Positions 7,768 through 14,807 of a stretch of 16,046 nt of DNA are shown piece by piece; the first letter of the stretch is position 1, and each line of letters begins with the position of its first letter. Source of the stretch: Pseudomonadota bacterium (GTDB taxonomy: Bacteria; Desulfobacterota; Anaeroferrophillalia; Anaeroferrophillales; Tharpellaceae); contig WFRP01000013.1 in the NCBI GenBank assembly GCA_015486505.1, positions 1 through 16,046 of the forward strand. Reading direction: 5' to 3'. Below the pieces are notes generated by a model, which saw only the letters and a program-made list of their open reading frames with translations, did no database searches and had not been told where the DNA came from. The translations under genes and the position numbers were made by a program.

Positions 7768-8292
7768 TCAAATAGCCTTCTCACTGCAGGGAATACAGAT
7801 TTTACGACCATGTTGTTCAACGATACGGGTATCCATTACTTCCTCACCGCAACTTTCACAAACGACTGAAGTCCGAATCTGCGCCTTTTCCGGAGCTTCA
7901 ATCATGACCTCTTCCAAAGAAATAATCTCATTCGCGTCAACCTTGAGCAGGTAATCTATAAAAGCTGTCCGGTCGGACTTGATCGCTGCCGGTATTGCCG
8001 CACGGTTAAGCACAACCCGGACCCCTTTACCGGTTTTACGGGAATAAAAAGTATAAGCCTGCTTGCCGAAATCTTTGAAAAACAGGTTACCCTTGCCGAA
8101 AGTACAGCCGCTGATAAACTGCAGCGCATCAACCCCGCAGGCATTGTTTTCCGTAATTGCCACCAGTTCCTCATCCGCAGAGCGAAACTGTTTCAGATAA
8201 TCCATCGCCGCCACCGTCATCCGGTAACCCATCGCCAACCCCGGACAGCTGTGGCCGTGAAATGCCACCATCTGCTCATACGCAAACGCCAT
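7768..8292 (-). CDS. FmdE-family protein with C-terminal zinc ribbon
   Basis: A 174-aa member of the FmdE family, named after formylmethanofuran dehydrogenase subunit E, but common in bacteria that lack that enzyme. Its role there is not settled; molybdenum/tungsten enzyme or cofactor functions have been suggested. The N-terminal domain has the signature HGHSCPG (12-18) and the conserved ENNACGVDALQ (48-58) with C63, a likely metal-binding set. Two CxxC pairs, C145/C148 and C166/C169, form a zinc ribbon. The start has a strong ribosome binding site (AGGAG on the minus strand, 8300-8304). The histidine kinase and regulator follow on the same strand after 115 bases, so it may be co-transcribed with them or be the first gene of the unit. 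No formylmethanofuran pathway gene is visible nearby. Confidence 0.85.
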   Translation of the reverse strand: MAFAYEQMVAFHGHSCPGLAMGYRMTVAAMDYLKQFRSADEELVAITENNACGVDALQFISGCTFGKGNLFFKDFGKQAYTFYSRKTGKGVRVVLNRAAIPAAIKSDRTAFIDYLLKVDANEIISLEEVMIEAPEKAQIRTSVVCESCGEEVMDTRIVEQHGRKICIPCSEKAI

Positions 8293-8468
8293 AAGCTCTC
8301 TCCTTTTGCTTCATTAAGGCCAAATATTTAAATTTTAACCGGACAAACCTGTGAAAACGAAAAATGTACCGCCAGAATTTTGCTTATTTGTCAACTAAAA
8401 AAGCAAAAGCGCCCTTATGCGGCCCCTTCGGCTCCCTCAGGGTATACCTTTATTTTACACCTTAGGCA

Positions 8469-8516
8469 AAAATAGAGATGTTTTTTTTTGACTTCAGGAG
8501 AAAATAGAGATATAAT
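8469..8516 (+). promoter_or_regulatory. Sigma-70-type promoter with paired direct repeats, AAA+ gene
   Basis: A -35 element TTGACT (8488-8493) and a -10 element TATAAT (8511-8516) are separated by exactly 17 bases. Transcription should start near 8522-8525, at or next to the ATG at 8523. The 11-mer AAAATAGAGAT occurs at 8469-8479 and 8501-8511, 32 bases apart. One copy lies upstream of -35; the other fills the spacer into -10. This placement suggests a repressor site, which is inference. Confidence 0.65.
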
Positions 8517-8522
8517 AAATGA

Positions 8523-9635
8523 ATGAAGAAAAGATATTTACAAAATCAGATCGAAAAAGACCTGCTGCGGAAGATGGTTTTTATCAGCGGCCCCAGGCAA
8601 GTGGGGAAAACTACCCTTGCCAAAACCTTGATAACTGATAACGATTCATACCTTAACTGGGATATACCCCGGCACCGGGAAGCAATCCTTAAAAGAGAAC
8701 TGCCTCTGACTAAGCTGTGGTGTTTTGACGAAATCCATAAATATAGCTCCTGGAGAGACTATATCAAAGGTATCTACGATGAATTTCATCCTGAGCATCA
8801 AATCCTGATTACCGGGAGCGCCCGGCTGGATATGCTGCGCAAGTCCGGTGACTCACTTCAGGGCAGATACCACCACCTGCGCCTCCACCCGCTCTCAGTA
8901 AAAGAGTTACAGATCACCGAAGAAACTCATTTACTGGAGTTATTACAACTCGGCGGTTTTCCCGAGCCCTACTTCTCAAAATCAGAGATTGAGGCGAAAA
9001 GATGGTCAACTGACTACAGATCATTATTAGTCAACCAGGAGAGTCCCGCAATCGAAACGATTTCCGACCTCTCAAAACTGGAGCTTTTATCTTTACGGCT
9101 CCCGGAACTTGTGGGCTCCCCCCTCTCCCTGAATGCACTGCGGGAAGATCTCCAGGTCGCGCACAAGACCATCAGCCGCTGGCTCAATATTTTTGAAAAT
9201 ATCTATATGATTTTCCGGCTCCCCCCTTTTGGTTCCCCTCTGATCAGAGCGGTTAAAAAAGAACAGAAACATTATCACTTTGATTGGAGCCTGGTTCCGG
9301 ACAAAGCCGCAAGATTTGAGAATATGATCGCTTCCCACCTGCTGAAATGGACGGACTATCAAAAAGATGTCTTGGGTGAGCAGATGGCTCTGCGCTATTT
9401 CAGAGACACGGACAAAAGAGAGGTCGATTTCTGCATAACCAGAAACAACCGGGCAGAAATTTTTGTTGAATGCAAATGGTCGGATAATGCAACCAGCCCG
9501 CATCTGCATTACCTGCAAAAAAAATTCCCGGCCGCAAAATACTTTCAGGTCGCGGCCACCGGAAAAAAATCATTTATCAACCAGCAAAATATCATCCACA
9601 TGCCGGCCGTCGAATTTCTCCAGCAATTTATCTGA
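8523..9635 (+). CDS. AAA+ ATPase with DUF4143-type C-terminal domain
   Basis: A 370-aa protein of the widespread 'ATP-binding protein, AAA_14/DUF4143' group, whose cellular role is not established. The N-terminal ATPase has Walker A GPRQVGKTT (23-31), Walker B with D69-E70 in CFDEIHK, and an ITGSARLD sensor segment (96-103). A winged-helix-like stretch lies at about 200-228. The C-terminal part has D302 in REVDF and E316-x-K318 in VECKW, the layout of a PD-(D/E)xK nuclease fold; catalytic activity is not shown. The start fits the usual N-terminus (KRYL...) of the group. The gene is solitary, with its own promoter and no Shine-Dalgarno, and opposite in direction to both neighbours. Such genes are often patchily distributed and mobile. 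A structured repeat begins 14 bases after its stop. Confidence 0.85.
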   Translation: MKKRYLQNQIEKDLLRKMVFISGPRQVGKTTLAKTLITDNDSYLNWDIPRHREAILKRELPLTKLWCFDEIHKYSSWRDYIKGIYDEFHPEHQILITGSARLDMLRKSGDSLQGRYHHLRLHPLSVKELQITEETHLLELLQLGGFPEPYFSKSEIEAKRWSTDYRSLLVNQESPAIETISDLSKLELLSLRLPELVGSPLSLNALREDLQVAHKTISRWLNIFENIYMIFRLPPFGSPLIRAVKKEQKHYHFDWSLVPDKAARFENMIASHLLKWTDYQKDVLGEQMALRYFRDTDKREVDFCITRNNRAEIFVECKWSDNATSPHLHYLQKKFPAAKYFQVAATGKKSFINQQNIIHMPAVEFLQQFI

Positions 9636-9649
9636 ACTCAGACGGTCAT

Positions 9650-9776
9650 CTAATGCGGGAACAGATCCCGCAACCCAAACGGAGCCTTGCGGCCCACAAA
9701 TAAGTACTCTTATCAGAACATTTTCTGATTATTAAATCTTGTTTTTTGGTGCAGAAAATAACCTGTAAGGTACTAA
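9650..9776 (+). repeat. Structured repeat, copy E (diverged long-hairpin loop)
   Basis: A 127-nt copy bounded by CTAA at 9650-9653 and 9773-9776. H1 is GCGGG 9655-9659 with CCCGC 9667-9671. H2 is GG(A)GCC against GGCCC, as in copy D. The long hairpin (9703-9774, 72 nt) keeps both outer arms, but its tip is replaced: ATTTTCTG pairs with CAGAAAAT, so the stem is maintained with different bases and a larger loop. It starts 14 bases after the AAA+ gene's stop codon. Confidence 0.85.
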
Positions 9777-9837
9777 AACACAATATACCCATAAGTCAAG
9801 CCTGACCCCCATTCACCGACACCCATTCATTAAAAGC

Positions 9838-9867
9838 AAAAAGCCCGGCTTTTTGGCCGGGCTTTTT
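9838..9867 (-). terminator. Strong rho-independent terminator of iorAB (bidirectional)
   Basis: Hairpin GCCCGGC (9843-9849) and GCCGGGC (9856-9862) with a six-base loop, flanked by A5 on one side and T5 on the other, so it can work on both strands. It lies about 35 bases past the iorB stop and is the natural end of the minus-strand operon. It may also stop + strand transcription from the AAA+ gene. Confidence 0.88.
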
Positions 9868-9900
9868 GGGGTTGTCTTTTTTGGGGGAATCAACTGTCCG

Positions 9901-10479
9901 CTACTTCACCGCGTCGCGGCCCAAGTGGAAGGCCTTGAGATTTAAGTCAACCAGTTTGGGCGGCAGGATCTCTTTGATTTTGCTCTCCCAAAGAGTCTCC
10001 GGTATCGGTAAAAAGCTGGAAACTGCACCCACCATAACGACGTTGGAGGAGCGGGTATTACCGGCCTGTTCCGCCAAACCGAGGCCGTCAATAAGGAAGG
10101 TTTTCTCACCGAATGCTGCAATCTGTTCCGGAACATCACCGGGATATTCAACAGCGCCGGAAGCCACCGTACCCGGATTAATCCGCATGCTGTTATAAAC
10201 CACCGTCCCCCCGGCTTTCAGGCAGTGCATATTGCGCAGGGTTTCGAGACGCTCAAAACCGATGAGAAAATCGGCCTCGCCCGGATCGATGGTCGGAGAA
10301 TAGACCTTCTTCCCGAAACGAACGTGGCTGGTAACGCTGCCGCCGCGCTGCGACATGCCGTGTACTTCACTCTGTTTAACATCAAGCTCAGCTTCGATGG
10401 CCACGGAGGTAAAAATCTGGCTTGCCAAAAGGACCCCCTGACCGCCGACTCCGGCCAATAAAATATTTGTTGTTTCCAT
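9901..10479 (-). CDS. iorB: Indolepyruvate:ferredoxin oxidoreductase, beta subunit
   Basis: The small (gamma-domain) subunit of the two-subunit enzyme that converts indolepyruvate and other arylpyruvates plus CoA to aryl-acetyl-CoA and CO2, reducing ferredoxin. The 192-aa protein begins with GVGGQG (11-16), and has the family segment SEVHGMSQRGGSV (37-49). Length is normal and no residue of note is missing. Its ATG shares one base with the iorA stop codon (TAATG), and a GGAGAGG ribosome binding site lies inside the end of iorA. The two are therefore translationally coupled. A terminator follows at 9838-9867. Confidence 0.92.
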   Translation of the reverse strand: METTNILLAGVGGQGVLLASQIFTSVAIEAELDVKQSEVHGMSQRGGSVTSHVRFGKKVYSPTIDPGEADFLIGFERLETLRNMHCLKAGGTVVYNSMRINPGTVASGAVEYPGDVPEQIAAFGEKTFLIDGLGLAEQAGNTRSSNVVMVGAVSSFLPIPETLWESKIKEILPPKLVDLNLKAFHLGRDAVK

Positions 10480-12239
10480 TATTTCGCCTCTCCAATTGCA
10501 TCGAATTTACAGACCTGCGCACAAACTCCACAGCCGGCGCACATATTGGGATCAATCACCACAAACTTGTCATCCCCCTCTTTTTCGAGCGAGAGAGCGT
10601 TACAGCTGACCTTCAGACACTGTTTACAACCGGTACACTTATCCCGGTCGACAACCCAGGCCGGATGACTGATGCGATAACGCAAGACGCAGGGCGCCTC
10701 AACGACCACGACCGTCATTTCATCCGAATCAAGCGCGGCCCGCATTTTGTCTTCAATATCTTTCAAATCGTAAGGATTGATCTTGACGACATTCTTGATT
10801 CCGAAAGCTTTCACCAACGCCGGGATGTCAGCGGCAATCGCATCCTCGCCGCCTAAGGTCTTACCGGAACCCGGATTCTCCTGGCCGCCGGTCATGCCGG
10901 TCGTCCGGTTATCGAGGATCATTGCGACCGAAGCGCTCTTATTGTAGATGCAGTTCAAAAGCGAAGTCATACCGGAATGAAAGAAGGTTGAGTCACCGAT
11001 AACCGAAACCACCTTCTGACTGTAGTCATCGTTCTTGCCGACGGCCTTGTCCATACCGTGGCCCATACTGATACTGGCGCCCATGCAGACACAGGTGTGC
11101 ATCGCCGTGATCGGCGGTAGCGCCCCCAAAGTATAACAGCCGATATCACCGGAGACAAAGACCTTAAGTTTTCTCAGAATCGTAAAAATCCCGCGATGGG
11201 AACAGCCGGGGCAGAACGCCGGCGGCCGGCCGGGCAGATCGGCAACCGCAGCTTTAAGGTCGAGGGTCGCCCCTTCAACCTGGGCCTTGATAAAAGCAGC
11301 GCTCAATTCACCGGTCAGCGGGAAAAGATCTTTGCCGTGATCAACCTTGACCCCCATCACCTTGACCTGTTCTTCAAAGAAGGGATCGCCCTCTTCCACA
11401 ATCAGAAGTTTATCAACCTTGCCGGCAAATTCCTTAATCTTGTTTTCCGGCAGCGGATAAGTAAGCCCCAGTTTGAGCACTGAGGCCTTAGGCAGCGCCT
11501 CTTTGACATACTGGTAGCTGATGCCGTTGGTGATAATCCCGATTTTGGTATCGGCCATCTCAACCCGGTTCAGCTCCGTAGTTTCCGCATACTCCTTGAG
11601 TTTCAAGATACGCTCTTCAACCAGCGGATGACGCCGTTTGGCACTGACCGGCAGCATCGTATACTTGGGCATATTCTTTTCGAGGCCGACCTTGCCGGGC
11701 TGTTCTTTACGCTCACCCAAAGTTACGATACTTTTGGAGTGTGAAATCCGGGTCGTCGTCCGATAGAGCACCGGCGTATCAAACTTTTCACTCAGTTCCA
11801 GAGCGATGGCAACAAAGTCTTTGCACTCCTGGCTGTCGGCGGCTTCAATCACCGGAATCTTGGCAAATTTACCGTAATTACGGTTATCCTGCTCGTTCTG
11901 GGAGCTGTGCATCGAGGGATCATCGGCACTGACTAAGATCAGGCCGCCGTTAACCCCGGTGTAGGAGAAAGTAAACAGCGGGTCGGCGGCGACATTGACC
12001 CCGACATGTTTCATAGTTACCAGAGTCCGGGCTCCGGCGATCGATGAGCCGATACCGACCTCCAGGGCCACCTTCTCATTCGGAGCCCATTCGGAGTAGA
12101 TATCGCTGTAGTTTTTGACATTTTCAAGAATCTCGGTCGAAGGCGTACCGGGATAGGCGGCCGCCAGTTTGACCCCGGCTTCCCAGACTCCCCGGGCAAT
12201 CGCTTCATTACCCGATAGAATTGCTTTTTTTGCACTCAT
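10479..12239 (-). CDS. iorA: Indolepyruvate:ferredoxin oxidoreductase, alpha subunit
   Basis: The large subunit, 586 aa, that carries thiamine diphosphate and iron-sulfur clusters. The N-terminal pyrimidine-binding domain (about 1-190) opens with the family pattern 'GNEAIARG...YPGTPSTE'. A middle domain lies at about 230-320. The pyrophosphate-binding domain (about 340-520) has 'FCPGCSHRG' (342-350) and the GDS...N motif (G415, D416, N444). Two 4Fe-4S motifs close the protein: C535, C538, C541, C546 and C567, C570, C573, C577; the first has a four-residue last gap. It overlaps iorB by one base. An AGAGG sequence precedes the ATG. A 115-base gap separates it from the thiolase gene, with no terminator seen, so read-through is likely. 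Probable substrates are arylpyruvates from Trp, Phe or Tyr. Confidence 0.94.
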   Translation of the reverse strand: MSAKKAILSGNEAIARGVWEAGVKLAAAYPGTPSTEILENVKNYSDIYSEWAPNEKVALEVGIGSSIAGARTLVTMKHVGVNVAADPLFTFSYTGVNGGLILVSADDPSMHSSQNEQDNRNYGKFAKIPVIEAADSQECKDFVAIALELSEKFDTPVLYRTTTRISHSKSIVTLGERKEQPGKVGLEKNMPKYTMLPVSAKRRHPLVEERILKLKEYAETTELNRVEMADTKIGIITNGISYQYVKEALPKASVLKLGLTYPLPENKIKEFAGKVDKLLIVEEGDPFFEEQVKVMGVKVDHGKDLFPLTGELSAAFIKAQVEGATLDLKAAVADLPGRPPAFCPGCSHRGIFTILRKLKVFVSGDIGCYTLGALPPITAMHTCVCMGASISMGHGMDKAVGKNDDYSQKVVSVIGDSTFFHSGMTSLLNCIYNKSASVAMILDNRTTGMTGGQENPGSGKTLGGEDAIAADIPALVKAFGIKNVVKINPYDLKDIEDKMRAALDSDEMTVVVVEAPCVLRYRISHPAWVVDRDKCTGCKQCLKVSCNALSLEKEGDDKFVVIDPNMCAGCGVCAQVCKFDAIGEAK

Positions 12240-12354
12240 AGTTAACCTCTGCTTAAATTTAATAACTTTTGATAAATCGTAACCAGCTCAGATATGGCTA
12301 AGTAGAAATTTTGATCTGCAACGCGGAAGATCAGAACTTTTTGCGACGCCATTT

Positions 12355-13548
12355 TTAACAAGTTACTTTCATAACCAGGGCCGCAGCCGTATCACCGGCG
12401 GCACAACCGGCAAAGAGACCGTAACCGCCGCCTTTCAAGGCTAACTCTTCAATCATCTCAATCATACAGCGGCCGGCGGTCGGGCCCTGCGGATGACCGA
12501 AAATCAAAGAACTGCCGTAGTTATTAAAACCATTCGCGTCAATCCCCATCTTTTTGGCAAGATAGAGGTCATTAACCGCAAACGGGTTATGAGTTTTCAG
12601 TGATTTCACATCTTTCACCGTGATACCGGCTTTCTGCAGCGCCTTCTCGGCTGCCGGAACCACGGCCGCCGCCATGTAACCCTTTTTCTCACGATAAAAA
12701 GCATAAGAGAGAATCTGGATCTCAACATTTTCATCGCTACTTAACTCTTTCGCGGTGGCCTGGTCAGTAACAATCAGGCCGCAGTTGCCGTCCGCCGGAT
12801 GGGTCTGGGCGCCGAAGGTGTGCACGCCGCCCGGCAGCACCGGACGTAAACCCGCCAGACCTTCGGCCGTGGTCGGGGCGATGCCTTCATCTTCGCTGAA
12901 GGTTACAGTTTTCTTGCGGCTGACTTTAAGTTCAATCGGAAACATATAACGTTTCTGGAAAGCCCGGTCATCGGCCAGGGCATCCTGATACTGCTCGAAC
13001 CGGCGCAGAGCCAGCGCATCACACTCTTCCCGGGTAATCCCGGCCTCTTTGGCCACGTTCTCGGCGGTTTCAATCATAGCGTTTTGCGCCCAGGGATCGT
13101 TGCCGAAGTTATCCATCAACCAGTTTTCGGTCTCCAGCTGACCGCCCGGACCTTTCGGATTCGGCCAGGCCAGATGCGGCCCGTTGGAGCAGCGATCCGA
13201 CATCAGGGTAAAGGCTTTATTAAATTCGCCCATCTCAATCCCGAGCGCCGCCTGATAAACACAGGTGGTCGAGGTCGAGCAGGCCTGGCTGATAATACAG
13301 CCCGGAATCCGTTCGGCTCCCAGCATTGCCGCCGCCCAGGGGCCGGCGTAGAAACCATGATTCTGGGGAATCGTGAAACCATAAAACAGATATTCGAAAA
13401 TTCCGGCATCAATCTTTTTTTCCGCAAGCCAGCGTTTGGTTGTCGCCGCCGCCAGTTCAATCCCGTTCTCATTAGCAAGACTCCCCTGCCAGCGGGCGAA
13501 AGGTGAAGAAAAGTAACCACCATAGGGAATATAAGCTTTTGTAAACAT
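12355..13548 (-). CDS. Thiolase-family enzyme (acetyl-CoA acyltransferase-like)
   Basis: A 397-aa thiolase fold protein, probably acting on a CoA thioester in a degradation route. Residue numbers are from this ATG. The nucleophile is C90 in QACSTS, aligned with the usual CxSG. The conserved NEAF motif is replaced by HNPF (320-323), as in SCP2-like and archaeal-type thiolases. GHP (351-353) and C382 complete the catalytic set, so it is likely active. The ATG at 13548 is chosen over an adjacent TTG (13551) because AAGGAGA lies at the right distance. It sits between the reductase-like gene and iorA in the same direction. Whether it cleaves a beta-ketoacyl-CoA or does a condensation cannot be told. 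No DUF35 partner, which some such thiolases need, is in the window. Confidence 0.82.
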   Translation of the reverse strand: MFTKAYIPYGGYFSSPFARWQGSLANENGIELAAATTKRWLAEKKIDAGIFEYLFYGFTIPQNHGFYAGPWAAAMLGAERIPGCIISQACSTSTTCVYQAALGIEMGEFNKAFTLMSDRCSNGPHLAWPNPKGPGGQLETENWLMDNFGNDPWAQNAMIETAENVAKEAGITREECDALALRRFEQYQDALADDRAFQKRYMFPIELKVSRKKTVTFSEDEGIAPTTAEGLAGLRPVLPGGVHTFGAQTHPADGNCGLIVTDQATAKELSSDENVEIQILSYAFYREKKGYMAAAVVPAAEKALQKAGITVKDVKSLKTHNPFAVNDLYLAKKMGIDANGFNNYGSSLIFGHPQGPTAGRCMIEMIEELALKGGGYGLFAGCAAGDTAAALVMKVTC

Positions 13549-13555
13549 CAATAAA

Positions 13556-13562
13556 TCTCCTT
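13556..13562 (-). promoter_or_regulatory. Ribosome binding site deciding the thiolase start
   Basis: AAGGAGA on the minus strand, with eight bases between GGAG and the ATG at 13548. This spacing selects the ATG over the in-frame TTG one codon upstream. Confidence 0.75.
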
Positions 13563-13583
13563 AAAATAAATAACAGGTTAAAT

Positions 13584-13816
13584 CTCAACTTTCTGAGTTG
13601 TTACAACTAGTTGTTTTTTATATGTTTAATGGCGTTTTTGCGAAAATGATTTTGTTTTGTCCCTCTTTGCACCCTAAAGGACATAAACGCCTTGGCGTCT
13701 TTGCGGGATAACTGCTTTTTTGTCTCCCGCAAAGACGCCAAGACGCAAAGAAAAACCGCGGATATAATGATTTTAACAATAAATATCAATTAGTTAACCT
13801 AACTCATAAAGTTGAG
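13584..13816. repeat. Inverted pair of 16-mers bounding the thiolase upstream gap
   Basis: CTCAACTTTCTGAGTT (13584-13599, plus) and CTCAACTTTATGAGTT (13816-13801, minus) match at 15 of 16 positions in opposite orientation, with GTTAA-like flanks on their outer sides. Each is itself an imperfect dyad (CAACT..AGTT). A perfect 12-bp palindrome, ACAACTAGTTGT, lies next to the first (13603-13614). The pair encloses about 200 bases that hold the hairpin at 13691-13742. It may be terminal repeats of a small element or a set of operators. Confidence 0.6.
13691..13742. repeat. 18-bp inverted repeat of the CTTTGCGTC type
   Basis: CTTGGCGTCTTTGCGGGA (13691-13708) and its exact complement (13725-13742) are separated by 16 bases. 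Sequences of the type 'CGCAAAGACGCCAAGACGCAAAG' recur between genes in many bacterial genomes as an interspersed repeat. The arms would form a stable hairpin between the reductase-like and thiolase genes. A 60-codon frame crosses this DNA but is not credible as a gene. Confidence 0.8.
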
Positions 13817-13831
13817 TTAACTGGTTAAGTG

Positions 13832-14785
13832 TTATTTTTTCGCGGCTTCCATATCCCAGAGCATTTTCCGCTCGCGGGCTTTGACCAAAAGGGTCATTAC
13901 GTCATTGGCCGGGGTCGCGACCCCGTTGGCGGCCCCGACTTTAGCGATCTCGGCGTTCAGGGTATCAATCTCGGTGCGGCGGCCGGCTTCGACATCCTGC
14001 AGCATCGAGATTTTGTTATCCTTGACTCCGGGCAGACATTTGGTCAAAACATAGGTGCCGGCATCCTCAAGTTCAGGAAAATCAAGCCCCTCGGAGCGGG
14101 CCACGGCGGCGGTTTCATCAGCGAGCATCGCCGTCAGTTTACTGGTTTCGGCACAGGCTAAAAGCTGGTTGCCGGTAAAGCCGCTGATCGCGGCCACGCA
14201 GTTACCGGCATTGGCCAGCAGTTTACGCCAGATCGGCACCCGGATATCGCCATCGATTATATGGGTCTCCAGGCCGGCGGCAGTCATAGTTGCGGCAATC
14301 TCTTTCAGTTTATCGTCAACCTTGCCGTCCATGCGGCCGAAACGCACGCCGCCGATACCGCCGTTAAACTTAACTTTATTCAAACCCAGAGGCATCGCAC
14401 TCAAAGCCGTAACCCCACCGAGAATCTGCACTTTGGGAATACTTTTTTCAATCTGCCTGAGGTTACCGAGACCGTTCTGTACAGACAGAACATAGGTTTC
14501 CGGGCCGACCATCGGCAAGGCGTTCCGGGCCGCAACCTCGGTATGATAACCTTTCACCGAAATCTGCACCAGATCAACAATCCCGACACTGGCGGGGTCA
14601 TCGGTAATTTTTATTTTACAGTTTTTTTCACTCCCGTCCGGCAGGAGAATATCCAGGCCGTTCGCCGTAATCCCATCGACCCGGCGCTTGTCAATCTCAA
14701 TCAGGGTAACATCAACCCCGTTAAGATAGAGCAGCGCTCCGAAAGAGCCGCCCAGGCCCCCAGCGCCAACTATTGCAATTTTCAT
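13832..14785 (-). CDS. Ketopantoate reductase-family (ApbA/PanE-like) oxidoreductase
   Basis: A 317-aa NAD(P)-dependent reductase of the 2-dehydropantoate 2-reductase family. The N-terminal Rossmann domain has GAGGLGG (7-13) and an acidic residue at the end of the second strand (E30), which favours NAD over NADP; this is inference. Catalytic-type residues are N104 in QNGLG, K188 in WRKLLANAG, and SMLQD...TEID (260-274) with E272. The fold is complete. Because it sits between a CoA ligase (22 bases upstream) and a thiolase rather than pantothenate genes, it probably reduces another 2-keto or related acid; the true substrate is unknown and panE is not assigned. AAGGGG precedes the ATG. The downstream gap holds the repeats at 13584-13816. 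Confidence 0.83.
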   Translation of the reverse strand: MKIAIVGAGGLGGSFGALLYLNGVDVTLIEIDKRRVDGITANGLDILLPDGSEKNCKIKITDDPASVGIVDLVQISVKGYHTEVAARNALPMVGPETYVLSVQNGLGNLRQIEKSIPKVQILGGVTALSAMPLGLNKVKFNGGIGGVRFGRMDGKVDDKLKEIAATMTAAGLETHIIDGDIRVPIWRKLLANAGNCVAAISGFTGNQLLACAETSKLTAMLADETAAVARSEGLDFPELEDAGTYVLTKCLPGVKDNKISMLQDVEAGRRTEIDTLNAEIAKVGAANGVATPANDVMTLLVKARERKMLWDMEAAKK

Positions 14786-14807
14786 AATCGTTTTCCCCTT
14801 TCAAAAA

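Noticed and set aside
8412..8442. CCCT/AGGG stem-loop upstream of the AAA+ gene
   Set aside because: Only four outer and three inner base pairs, no T-run and no second copy; too weak to call a terminator or repeat.
9093..9518. 141-codon frame antisense to the AAA+ gene
   Set aside because: The AAA+ frame has intact motifs throughout; the antisense frame has none.
9798..9812. AGTCAAGCCTGACCC-like sequence resembling ends seen near some transposases
   Set aside because: No partner end, hairpin or transposase is visible nearby, and the recollection of such ends is not firm.
13607..13789. 60-codon frame on the minus strand between thiolase and reductase genes
   Set aside because: Much of it is the CTTTGCGTC inverted repeat; the hydrophobic start is from AT-rich DNA and no start signal is seen.
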